Shown here one piece after another: positions 57,385 to 64,000 of a stretch of 64,000 nt of DNA. The position numbers and the translations under genes were made by a program. The notes below the pieces were generated by a model, which was not told the origin of the DNA, ran no database searches, and saw nothing but the letters and a program-made list of their open reading frames with translations. Where the stretch lies: contig NZ_BCTN01000001.1 in assembly GCF_001571305.1 (NCBI RefSeq), forward strand, positions 558,001 to 622,000. Direction: 5' to 3'. Source of the DNA: Erwinia persicina NBRC 102418. GTDB taxonomy: Bacteria; Pseudomonadota; Gammaproteobacteria; Enterobacterales; Enterobacteriaceae. The first letter of the stretch is position 1. Each line of letters begins with the position of its first letter.

Positions 57385-59382
57385 GTGAAAACCGCACCAA
57401 TAGAGTACGCAGAGCTACGCTGGAACGATCAGGGTACACCTGTATCCCGAGAATTTGATGATGTCTATTTCTCTAACCAGAATGGTCTGAAAGAGACCGG
57501 CTACGTTTTTCTTGACGGCAACCAGTTGCCGGAACGTTTTGCCACTCATCCGCGCGATCTGTTTATCGTAGCCGAAACCGGTTTCGGAACGGGTCTGAAC
57601 TTTCTGACGTTGTGGCAGGCCTTTGATACCTTCAGCGCCAGCCAGCCAGACGCCAGACTCCAGCGCTTACATTTTATCAGCTGTGAGAAATTCCCGTTAA
57701 CGGTCAGCGATCTTGAGGCCGCACACGCCAGCTGGCCACAGTTAGCCGATATCGCGCACCAGCTGCGGGCGCAGTGGCCCCTGGCGCTGCCGGGCTGCCA
57801 TCGTCTGCTGCTGGATGGCGGGCGCATCACGCTCGATCTGTGGTTTGGCGATATTAACCAGCTTATCCATACTTTTGATGACACGCTCAATCAGCAGGTG
57901 GATGCCTGGTTTCTGGACGGCTTTGCGCCGGCGAAAAACCCGGATATGTGGACGCCGGCGCTGTTTGAGTGCATGGCCCGCCTGGCTCGTCCCGGGGCAA
58001 CGCTGGCGACCTTTACCGCTGCCGGATTCGTCAGGCGCGGGCTGATTGAGGCCGGGTTCGAGGTCAGCAAGCGCAAAGGCTTTGGCGAGAAGCGTGAAAT
58101 GCTGACCGGCCGCCTGCCAGCAGCGGTACCTTCCTCTGCACGAACCCCCTGGTATGCCCGTCCGTCGGCGGAGGGTGAGGATATTGCCCTCGCGGGTGGC
58201 GGTATTGCCAGCGCACTGCTGGCGCTGGCCCTGTTGCGGCGCGGCAAGAAAGTCACGCTTTACTGCGCCGATGACCGCCCGGCGCAGGGCGCGTCCGGTA
58301 ACCGCCAGGGGGCGGTGTATCCGCTGCTGAACCCGCATGATCCGGCGCTGACACAGTTCTTTCCCACCGCGTTCACCTTCGCACGCCGCGTTTACGACCA
58401 TCTCGCTCTGCCCTTTGAACACGACTGGTGCGGCGTTACCCAACTGGCCTTTGATGAAAAAAGCGCAGATAAAATCAGCAAGATGTTACAGATGGCATTG
58501 CCGGCTGCGCTGGCATCCGCGCTGACCGTTGAAGAAGCGGAGGCACTGTGCGGTGTCACCACCGGCTGCGGCGGGATTGCCTATCCACTGGGCGGCTGGC
58601 TCTCTCCGGCGGAGCTCACCGCTGCACTGTGGCAACGGGCAGAGCAGCAGGGAGCCACGCTTCACTGGCAGCAGGCGATCGTACAGATGCTGCCGCATCC
58701 GTCGGGCTGGCAGTTAAGCTTTACCCACCAGCCTGACGTCACGCACCGCAATGTGGTACTGGCCACCGGTCACCGTCTGACGGATTTCATACAAAGTGAA
58801 AAGCTACCGGTTTATGCGGTGAGCGGCCAGGTCAGCCACGTACCGACCACCCCGGCCCTGTCATCCCTGAAACAGGTTCTGTGCTACGACGGCTACCTCA
58901 CTCCGGTCAGCCCGCAGTTCCAACAGCACTGCATCGGCGCCAGCTACCATCGGGGCGACACCGCTACTGACTACCGTGATGATGATCAACAGGAAAACCG
59001 GGCGCGGCTGCTCCGCTGTCTTCCCGATGCCGCCTGGCCAGAGGATATTAACGTCAGTGACGGTGAAGCACGCTGCGGCGTACGGGCCGCCACGCGCGAC
59101 CATCTGCCCATGATGGGGGCCCTGCCGGATTACGAGGCCACCCTGCAACAGTACGCCACTCTGGCACAGCAGGCGCAGGCAGCACCGGCACCGGTTCATA
59201 CCGGGCTGTTTGTGCTGGGAGCGCTCGGCTCGCGCGGATTATGCAGCGGCCCGCTGGCTGCAGAAGTGCTGGCCGCCCAGCTCTGTGGCGAACCGATCCC
59301 ACTCGATAACGCAACACTGGCCGCCACCAGTCCCAACCGGTTCTGGATACGTAAGCTGCTGAAGGGGAAATCGCTGAAGTAA
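57385..59382 (+). CDS. mnmC: Bifunctional tRNA wobble-uridine modification enzyme MnmC
   Basis: Converts cmnm5(s2)U34 in tRNA to nm5 and then mnm5: a C-terminal FAD oxidoreductase domain and an N-terminal SAM methyltransferase domain in one 665-residue chain (E. coli 668). The methyltransferase part shows [17 protein letters not shown] near 55 and [18 protein letters not shown] near 175; the FAD part begins [21 protein letters not shown] near 270 and includes [13 protein letters not shown]. The GTG at 57385 ([15 protein letters not shown]) aligns with the E. coli start. Divergent from fabB. Confidence 0.96.
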   Translation: MKTAPIEYAELRWNDQGTPVSREFDDVYFSNQNGLKETGYVFLDGNQLPERFATHPRDLFIVAETGFGTGLNFLTLWQAFDTFSASQPDARLQRLHFISCEKFPLTVSDLEAAHASWPQLADIAHQLRAQWPLALPGCHRLLLDGGRITLDLWFGDINQLIHTFDDTLNQQVDAWFLDGFAPAKNPDMWTPALFECMARLARPGATLATFTAAGFVRRGLIEAGFEVSKRKGFGEKREMLTGRLPAAVPSSARTPWYARPSAEGEDIALAGGGIASALLALALLRRGKKVTLYCADDRPAQGASGNRQGAVYPLLNPHDPALTQFFPTAFTFARRVYDHLALPFEHDWCGVTQLAFDEKSADKISKMLQMALPAALASALTVEEAEALCGVTTGCGGIAYPLGGWLSPAELTAALWQRAEQQGATLHWQQAIVQMLPHPSGWQLSFTHQPDVTHRNVVLATGHRLTDFIQSEKLPVYAVSGQVSHVPTTPALSSLKQVLCYDGYLTPVSPQFQQHCIGASYHRGDTATDYRDDDQQENRARLLRCLPDAAWPEDINVSDGEARCGVRAATRDHLPMMGALPDYEATLQQYATLAQQAQAAPAPVHTGLFVLGALGSRGLCSGPLAAEVLAAQLCGEPIPLDNATLAATSPNRFWIRKLLKGKSLK

Positions 59383-59460
59383 GAATTATCTTTGTTGAAA
59401 AATGCTTATACCACTAAATAACGTTACTAAATCGCACTAAATAGCATAATATTTCATCCT

Positions 59461-59488
59461 TGCCCCTGAACACGTCAGGGGCATTTTT
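59461..59488 (+). terminator. Intrinsic terminator downstream of mnmC
   Basis: TGCCCCTGA (59461-59469) and TCAGGGGCA (59475-59483) form a perfect 9-base stem with a 5-base loop followed by five T residues. Between the mnmC stop and this stem, ACTAAAT is repeated at 59413, 59426 and 59436. Confidence 0.92.
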
Positions 59489-59545
59489 GTCTCTGGCCCC
59501 GCAGACTCGACACGGAAAGGACGGGCCATCAATGGATGATTTACT

Positions 59546-60019
59546 ATGGAATTCACGCTTAACGGCCAGCGCGTCATCCTTGATGATGCGCATTCAGACA
59601 CCCCCATTCTCTATATTTTACGTAATGACTTTCAGTTAAACGGCCCCAAATATGGCTGCGGCATCGGTGAATGCGGCGCCTGCACCATACACATCGACGG
59701 CATCGCTGCCCGCGCCTGCAGCGTGCCTGCTCATACGGTGGCAGGAAAACACGTCACCACCCTCGAAGGGCTGGCGGACGGGGAGAAGCTGCATCCGGTG
59801 CAGCAGGGGTTTATCGACGAGCAAGCCGCTCAGTGCGGCTACTGTACCAACGGGATGATCATGACGCTGGTCTCTCTGTTCCGTCGGGTCCCTCTGGCCT
59901 CCGAACAGCAGATAAAGGATGAACTGGCGTTTAATCTGTGCCGCTGCGGAACTCACCTGGAGATTTTACGTGCGGCACAGAAAGCCCGTGAGCTTATCGC
60001 CAGCGAGGTGCGGTCATGA
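59546..60019 (+). CDS. 2Fe-2S subunit of a molybdenum hydroxylase (isoquinoline 1-oxidoreductase alpha-like)
   Basis: Electron-transfer subunit of a xanthine dehydrogenase/aldehyde oxidase family enzyme. The 157-residue product has eight cluster cysteines: C38, C43, C46 and C58 in the plant ferredoxin-type domain (YGCGIGECGACTIHIDG) and C97, C100, C132 and C134 in the helical domain (QCGYCTNGM, CRCGTHLEIL). The ATG at 59546 has no close ribosome site, though AAAGGA lies about 25 bases upstream before an out-of-frame ATG at 59532. It overlaps the next gene by 4 bases. Confidence 0.92.
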   Translation: MEFTLNGQRVILDDAHSDTPILYILRNDFQLNGPKYGCGIGECGACTIHIDGIAARACSVPAHTVAGKHVTTLEGLADGEKLHPVQQGFIDEQAAQCGYCTNGMIMTLVSLFRRVPLASEQQIKDELAFNLCRCGTHLEILRAAQKARELIASEVRS

Positions 60020-62253
60020 ATATGTTTCAGCTCACCCGCCGACGCCTGCTGCAGGCCGGAGGCTTTATCGGCGTCAGTATCCTGCTGCCGGGCAGCGCAA
60101 GGGCAGGATCCCCGCCGTCTGCCGACCGCTCTGGCAACGGGGTGGGGAGCTTTATTGCGCTCTCTGCGGACGGCAAGGTGAGCGCCTTTAACGGGCATGT
60201 CGACCTGGGCACCGGGGTAAGAACCTCACTGGCGCAGTATGTTGCCGATGCGCTTGATGTCCCCTTCAGCGCCGTAACAATGATACTTGGTGATACGACA
60301 CTGACGCCGGATCAGGGCCCAACCATTGCCAGTGCGACGCTTCAGGTGACAGCACTGCCCCTGCGTCAGGCGGCCAGCCAGTTGCGTCTGCAGCTGATGC
60401 GGCTCGCCGCCAGCGTCATGAATGTTCCCGTTAAACAACTGCGCACCGAGGCAGGCTGGGTGATCGACAGTCAGCGGCCCGCTCGTCGTCTGGCCTATGG
60501 CCAGCTGACCCACGAAAAAGACACTCATCTTCCTCTGGATACAACGGTTCCGCTGTACTCTGCGCGACGCTACGTCGGCACCCCGGTCGCCCGCGTGGAT
60601 ATTCCTGCCAAGGTGAGCGGTAAGCTGACCTGGGTTCACGATCTGCGGGTGCCCGGTATGCTGCACGGGCGGGTTGTGCGCCCGCCCTATGGCGGCGCCG
60701 ACAGCAGCGCCCCGCTGGGCCACAGTCTGATTGCCGTTGACGAAAGCTCCATTGCTCACCTGGAGGGTATCGTCCGTGTGGTGGTGATTAAAGACTTTGT
60801 CGGTATTGTCGCCCGGCGTGAAGAGCAGGCCATAGCCGCCATGTACGCCCTGAAAGTCAGCTGGAAACCCTGGGCCGGTCTGCCCGGACTCGGCCTGAAT
60901 CAGCTGCATGACACACTGGCTGACTGCGAAAAACAGCCGCGCGTGCTGCGTGACGATCAGGGCACAGATGTCGCGCTAAAAAACCGTCATATCTCAATAG
61001 ATGCCGACTATGTCTGGCCTTATCAGCTGCACGCCTCGATCGGCCCTTCCTGCGCCGTGGCTGATATTCGCGATGGCAGAGCAAAGATCTGGTCAGGTAC
61101 GCAGAACCCGCACGATCTGCGCAAGGATATTGCGCTGCTGCTGGACATGGATATCCCGGCCGTTGAGGTAAAGCGTATGGAGGCCTCCGGTTGCTACGGA
61201 CGTAACTGTGCGGATGATGTCGCTGCCGACGCGGCGCTACTGTCCAGAGCCACGGGCCAGCCCGTCCGCGTCCAACTGATGCGTGAACAGGAGGCGGCCT
61301 GGGAGCCAAAAGGTGCCGCTCAGTTAATCCGTGTCAGCGGGGGGCTGGATCGTATGATGAACATCTCCTGTTATGAGCTTCGTACCTGCTACCCCTCTAA
61401 CAACGCTCCCACTCTGCCGTTGATCCTGACGGGGAAAGTGACCAATGAGCCTGTGGTGCAGTCCATGGGGGATCGTACCGCCATTCCGCTATACCGTTTC
61501 CCTCACATGCGCATGATTTGTGAAGATGCTGCACCGCTGGTGCGCGCCTCCTGGATGCGGGGTGTCTCTGCGCTGCCCAATGTCTTTGCTCACGAGAGCT
61601 GGGTGGATGAGGTCGCGTGGCACGCCGGACGTGATCCGATTGATCTGCGTCTGGATTATCTGGACGATTCCCGGGCGATAACCATGATTAACCATCTGAA
61701 AAAAATGGCTGAATGGAAGAATGGCCCCCCACATCACCGAACGCAAAAAGAGGGCGACTGGCTGCGCGGGCGCGGTTTTGCGTGGGCTCGTTACATCCAC
61801 AGCACGTTTCCCGGCTTCGGTGCCGCCTGGGCGGCCTGGGTGTGTGATTTAAGCGTTAACACCCTGACCGGAGAGATCCGGCTGGATAAAATTTATGTCT
61901 GCCACGACTGCGGAGAAATGGTCAATCCGGCCGGGGTTCGCCATCAGGTGCACGGTAACGTCATTCAGTGTGCCAGCCGGGTGCTGAAAGAGTATGTTAC
62001 CTTCGACGCCAGCGGCACCACATCACTTGAGTGGGGCAGTTATCCACTGCTGCGTTTTGATGAACTGCCCGACGTCGACATTGCCCTGCTCGACTACCCG
62101 GAAGAGCCCGCTATGGGGGCCGGGGAATCGGCCTCCGTTCCGGGAGCAGCGGCCATTGCCAATGCACTGTTTGATGCGACTGGCATCCGCTTTCGTGCAC
62201 CGCCGTTTACACCGGATCGCGTACTACGCGCTTTACAGGGAGGTAAAGCATGA
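60016..62253 (+). CDS. Molybdopterin-binding subunit of a molybdenum hydroxylase (isoquinoline 1-oxidoreductase beta-like)
   Basis: Catalytic subunit that binds molybdopterin cytosine dinucleotide and hydroxylates an N-heteroaromatic or aldehyde substrate. The 745-residue protein starts with a twin-arginine signal (TRRRLLQAGGFIGVSILLPG), so the enzyme should be exported folded to the periplasm. Features include GHVDLGTGVRTSLAQYVADA near 60, YGRNCADDVAADAALL, and the catalytic glutamate in PAMGAGESASVPGAAAIANA near 700. Its partner 2Fe-2S subunit has no signal and would be carried along. Confidence 0.92.
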   Translation: MNMFQLTRRRLLQAGGFIGVSILLPGSARAGSPPSADRSGNGVGSFIALSADGKVSAFNGHVDLGTGVRTSLAQYVADALDVPFSAVTMILGDTTLTPDQGPTIASATLQVTALPLRQAASQLRLQLMRLAASVMNVPVKQLRTEAGWVIDSQRPARRLAYGQLTHEKDTHLPLDTTVPLYSARRYVGTPVARVDIPAKVSGKLTWVHDLRVPGMLHGRVVRPPYGGADSSAPLGHSLIAVDESSIAHLEGIVRVVVIKDFVGIVARREEQAIAAMYALKVSWKPWAGLPGLGLNQLHDTLADCEKQPRVLRDDQGTDVALKNRHISIDADYVWPYQLHASIGPSCAVADIRDGRAKIWSGTQNPHDLRKDIALLLDMDIPAVEVKRMEASGCYGRNCADDVAADAALLSRATGQPVRVQLMREQEAAWEPKGAAQLIRVSGGLDRMMNISCYELRTCYPSNNAPTLPLILTGKVTNEPVVQSMGDRTAIPLYRFPHMRMICEDAAPLVRASWMRGVSALPNVFAHESWVDEVAWHAGRDPIDLRLDYLDDSRAITMINHLKKMAEWKNGPPHHRTQKEGDWLRGRGFAWARYIHSTFPGFGAAWAAWVCDLSVNTLTGEIRLDKIYVCHDCGEMVNPAGVRHQVHGNVIQCASRVLKEYVTFDASGTTSLEWGSYPLLRFDELPDVDIALLDYPEEPAMGAGESASVPGAAAIANALFDATGIRFRAPPFTPDRVLRALQGGKA

Positions 62254-63542
62254 CCCGCAGAAATAAGTGGCTGGGAATTTCAGGAACCGTTGTGCTGGCT
62301 GCCGTAGTCATCGCTGCCCTGTTCAGCCTGCAGCCGGAGATCACCCCCATCGACCCGCCGGAAACTATACAGTTTTCAGCCGCCAGCATTGCCCGGGGTA
62401 AAACGCTGGCGGCACTGGGTGATTGCAGCGCCTGCCATACACGCGCGGGCGGCGAGCCCAACAGCGGAGGGCTGGCGATGGACACCCCCTTCGGTACTAT
62501 CTATACCAGCAACATTACCCCGGATGCGGATAACGGAATTGGCCGCTGGTCTTATCCGGCGTTTTTGCGTGCCATGCGCTACGGTATAGACCGTCGGGGT
62601 CATTATCTCTACCCGGCCTTCCCTTACACCGCTTTTACTCATACCAGTAATGAAGACCTGCAGGATCTCTATGCCTTCCTGATGAGCCAGCCCGCCGTCA
62701 GCTACCGGGTACCGGAAACCCGCCTGAGCTTTCCGTTTAATATCCGCCAGGGTATGGCGGCATGGAACTGGCTGTTTCTGCACCCGGGTGAACGCACACC
62801 CGATCCAGAACATAGCGCCGTATGGAACCGGGGAGCCTATCTGGCTGAAGGGCTTGGTCACTGCAGCGCCTGCCATTCACCTCGCAACCTGGCCGCTGCT
62901 GAAAAACAGGGAGACGCCGCCCTGAGCGGCGGCGTTGCCGAAGGATGGGTCGCGCCTGCTCTGAATGCACGTTCACCCGCGCCGGTGGCCTGGGACGAAA
63001 GTCAGTTTCAACACTATTTACGAACCGGGTTTTCCCCTGAGCACGGCATCGCTGCGGGTCCGATGGGGCCGGTAATCAGTGCCGGACTGGTGCATCAGTC
63101 GGAGAAGGATATCCGGGCGCTGGCACACTGGCTGATGAGCTTCAAGTCGCCCGCCTCCGGTCAGGCGGCAACGTTAGTTGCGCTCGCCGCGCGGCGGGGA
63201 CAGCGGCAGGATTCTGCCGGGGCGCGTCAGTACGCTGGTTCCTGTATGGCCTGTCACGCGCAGCAGAAAGGCCCGCATCTGTACGGCGTACGTCCACAGC
63301 TGGTGCTGAACAGCAACCTGTATACCGACTCGCCTGAAAATCTGATCCACATCGTGCTGGACGGCATCGACCATCCGGCCACGGCGGGCCTGGGTACCAT
63401 GCCCGGCTTCCGGCACCAGTTGAGTGACCAGCAGATTGCCACACTGCTGAACTGGCTGCGGACAGACCTCGCCGGGCAGGCACCGTGGAAGGAGCTCGAA
63501 CGTAAGGTGGCTGAGATCCGCCAGCAGCACGAGGAAGGATAA
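62250..63542 (+). CDS. Tri-heme c-type cytochrome, electron acceptor of the molybdenum hydroxylase
   Basis: Membrane-anchored cytochrome that would pass electrons from the hydroxylase to the respiratory chain, like the cytochrome subunit of membrane alcohol or aldehyde dehydrogenases. The 430-residue product has one N-terminal hydrophobic segment (about 8-26) and three CxxCH heme sites at C59 (CSACH), C205 (CSACH) and C332 (CMACH). It overlaps the preceding gene by 4 bases. c-type cytochromes of this kind make the enzyme oxygen-independent. Confidence 0.93.
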   Translation: MTRRNKWLGISGTVVLAAVVIAALFSLQPEITPIDPPETIQFSAASIARGKTLAALGDCSACHTRAGGEPNSGGLAMDTPFGTIYTSNITPDADNGIGRWSYPAFLRAMRYGIDRRGHYLYPAFPYTAFTHTSNEDLQDLYAFLMSQPAVSYRVPETRLSFPFNIRQGMAAWNWLFLHPGERTPDPEHSAVWNRGAYLAEGLGHCSACHSPRNLAAAEKQGDAALSGGVAEGWVAPALNARSPAPVAWDESQFQHYLRTGFSPEHGIAAGPMGPVISAGLVHQSEKDIRALAHWLMSFKSPASGQAATLVALAARRGQRQDSAGARQYAGSCMACHAQQKGPHLYGVRPQLVLNSNLYTDSPENLIHIVLDGIDHPATAGLGTMPGFRHQLSDQQIATLLNWLRTDLAGQAPWKELERKVAEIRQQHEEG

Positions 63543-64000
63543 ATGGGCATCGGCGTGTTAGTGATGGCGGCGGGTCACAGCCGCCGCTACCGGGAACTGA
63601 ACGGACAGCATAAGTTGCTGGTCAGGCATCCGGCATGTAGCAATCTGCCGCTGCTGGCGCACAGTCTGCAGTTAGCAACGGCGGCGTGCGGCAAGCGGGT
63701 AAATGTAATGCTGCGTCCAGAAGATGGCCCGTTGATTGACATCGTGCAACGCTACCGCTGCGGAATGACCCTGGTGGACAGCCGCTGCCTGGGGGACTCG
63801 ATTGCCGCCGGTGTGGCGGCACAGCCCCACTGGTCCGGGTGGCTGGTCATGCTGGCCGATATGCCCTGGCTGCAGCTGAGTACAGTCAGACGGATCTGCC
63901 AGGCGCTGGCCTTTGCCGATATTGTCCGCCCCCAGTGGCAGCAGCAGCCGGGTCACCCGGTTGGCTTCAGCGCGGATGTCTATGAGGCCCTGCTCGCCCT
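63543..64000 (+). CDS. MobA-like NTP transferase, cut by window end
   Basis: N-terminal 152 residues of a nucleotidyltransferase of the MobA/MocA type, which attaches a cytidine nucleotide to molybdopterin for xanthine dehydrogenase-family enzymes. The ATG directly follows the cytochrome stop (TAAATG). The start MGIGVLVMAAGHSRRYREL keeps the AAGxSxR loop, though the usual G before S is H here; MLADMPWLQLSTVRRI carries the metal aspartate. In this operon it would supply the cofactor form for the hydroxylase. The reading frame runs off the window. Confidence 0.85.
   Translation, partial: MGIGVLVMAAGHSRRYRELNGQHKLLVRHPACSNLPLLAHSLQLATAACGKRVNVMLRPEDGPLIDIVQRYRCGMTLVDSRCLGDSIAAGVAAQPHWSGWLVMLADMPWLQLSTVRRICQALAFADIVRPQWQQQPGHPVGFSADVYEALLA

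Noticed and set aside
59532-59640. Out-of-frame ATG with a good ribosome site before the 2Fe-2S subunit
   Set aside because: The frame has no family similarity and ends inside the next gene; conserved protein sequence starts at 59546.

Overview
The window reads as a chromosomal segment of an enterobacterium, most likely from the Erwiniaceae (Erwinia/Pantoea-like). The backbone follows the Escherichia coli order nuo - lrhA - alaA - yfbR - hxpA - yfbU - yfbV - ackA - pta - yfcD - yfcF - yfcH - hisPMQJ - ubiX - purF - cvpA - dedD - folC - accD - dedA - truA - usg - pdxB - flk - yfcJ - fabB - mnmC, and most proteins are close in length and sequence to their E. coli counterparts. The family assignment is an inference from gene content; no rRNA or tRNA gene is present to confirm it.

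Left part (1-15.7 kb). The minus-strand nuoA-B-CD-E-F-G start of the respiratory complex I operon is cut by the window edge inside nuoG. It is followed by the LysR regulator lrhA (hexA), a 1 kb regulatory gap, the alanine transaminase alaA, the 5'-nucleotidase yfbR, the minus-strand yfbV-yfbU-hxpA set, and the acetate pathway pair ackA-pta. E. coli yfbS is absent between yfbR and hxpA.

Middle part (15.7-33 kb). A PuuE/GabT-like aminotransferase sits where E. coli has yfcC. Then come yfcD, yfcF and yfcH (without yfcE, yfcG, folX or rpnB) and the histidine transporter hisJQMP. The hisJ upstream region carries a sigma-54 type promoter and an NtrC-like dyad, and argT is missing. ubiX, a diverged copy of a dispersed enterobacterial repeat, purF and cvpA (with a PurR box), and dedD-folC-accD-dedA-truA-usg-pdxB follow.

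Right part (33-64 kb). The conserved order is split by accessory blocks. Between pdxB and flk lie a tricarboxylate uptake system (sensor/regulator tctE-tctD divergent from tctC-tctB-tctA) and an AraC regulator divergent from an EamA exporter. Between flk and yfcJ lie a sugar-porter MFS gene with a GalR/LacI-type operator, a rhodanese, and a divergent MocR-type regulator with a perfect palindrome between them. Between yfcJ and fabB lie a secreted SH3-like protein, a complete pentose-type ABC uptake and phosphorylation operon (binding protein, ATPase, two permeases, FGGY kinase, SIS-domain sugar-phosphate isomerase), a structured repeat, a CbrC-family protein, a small lipoprotein and a YjbR-family protein. 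After mnmC is a compact molybdenum hydroxylase operon: a 2Fe-2S subunit, a Tat-exported molybdopterin subunit, a tri-heme cytochrome c, and a MobA-like nucleotidyltransferase cut by the window end.

The parts most worth a second look are the sugar operon with its kinase/isomerase pair and unassigned operator array, the molybdenum hydroxylase operon, the three-way-junction repeat near 54.1 kb, and the nitrogen-control wiring of hisJ.
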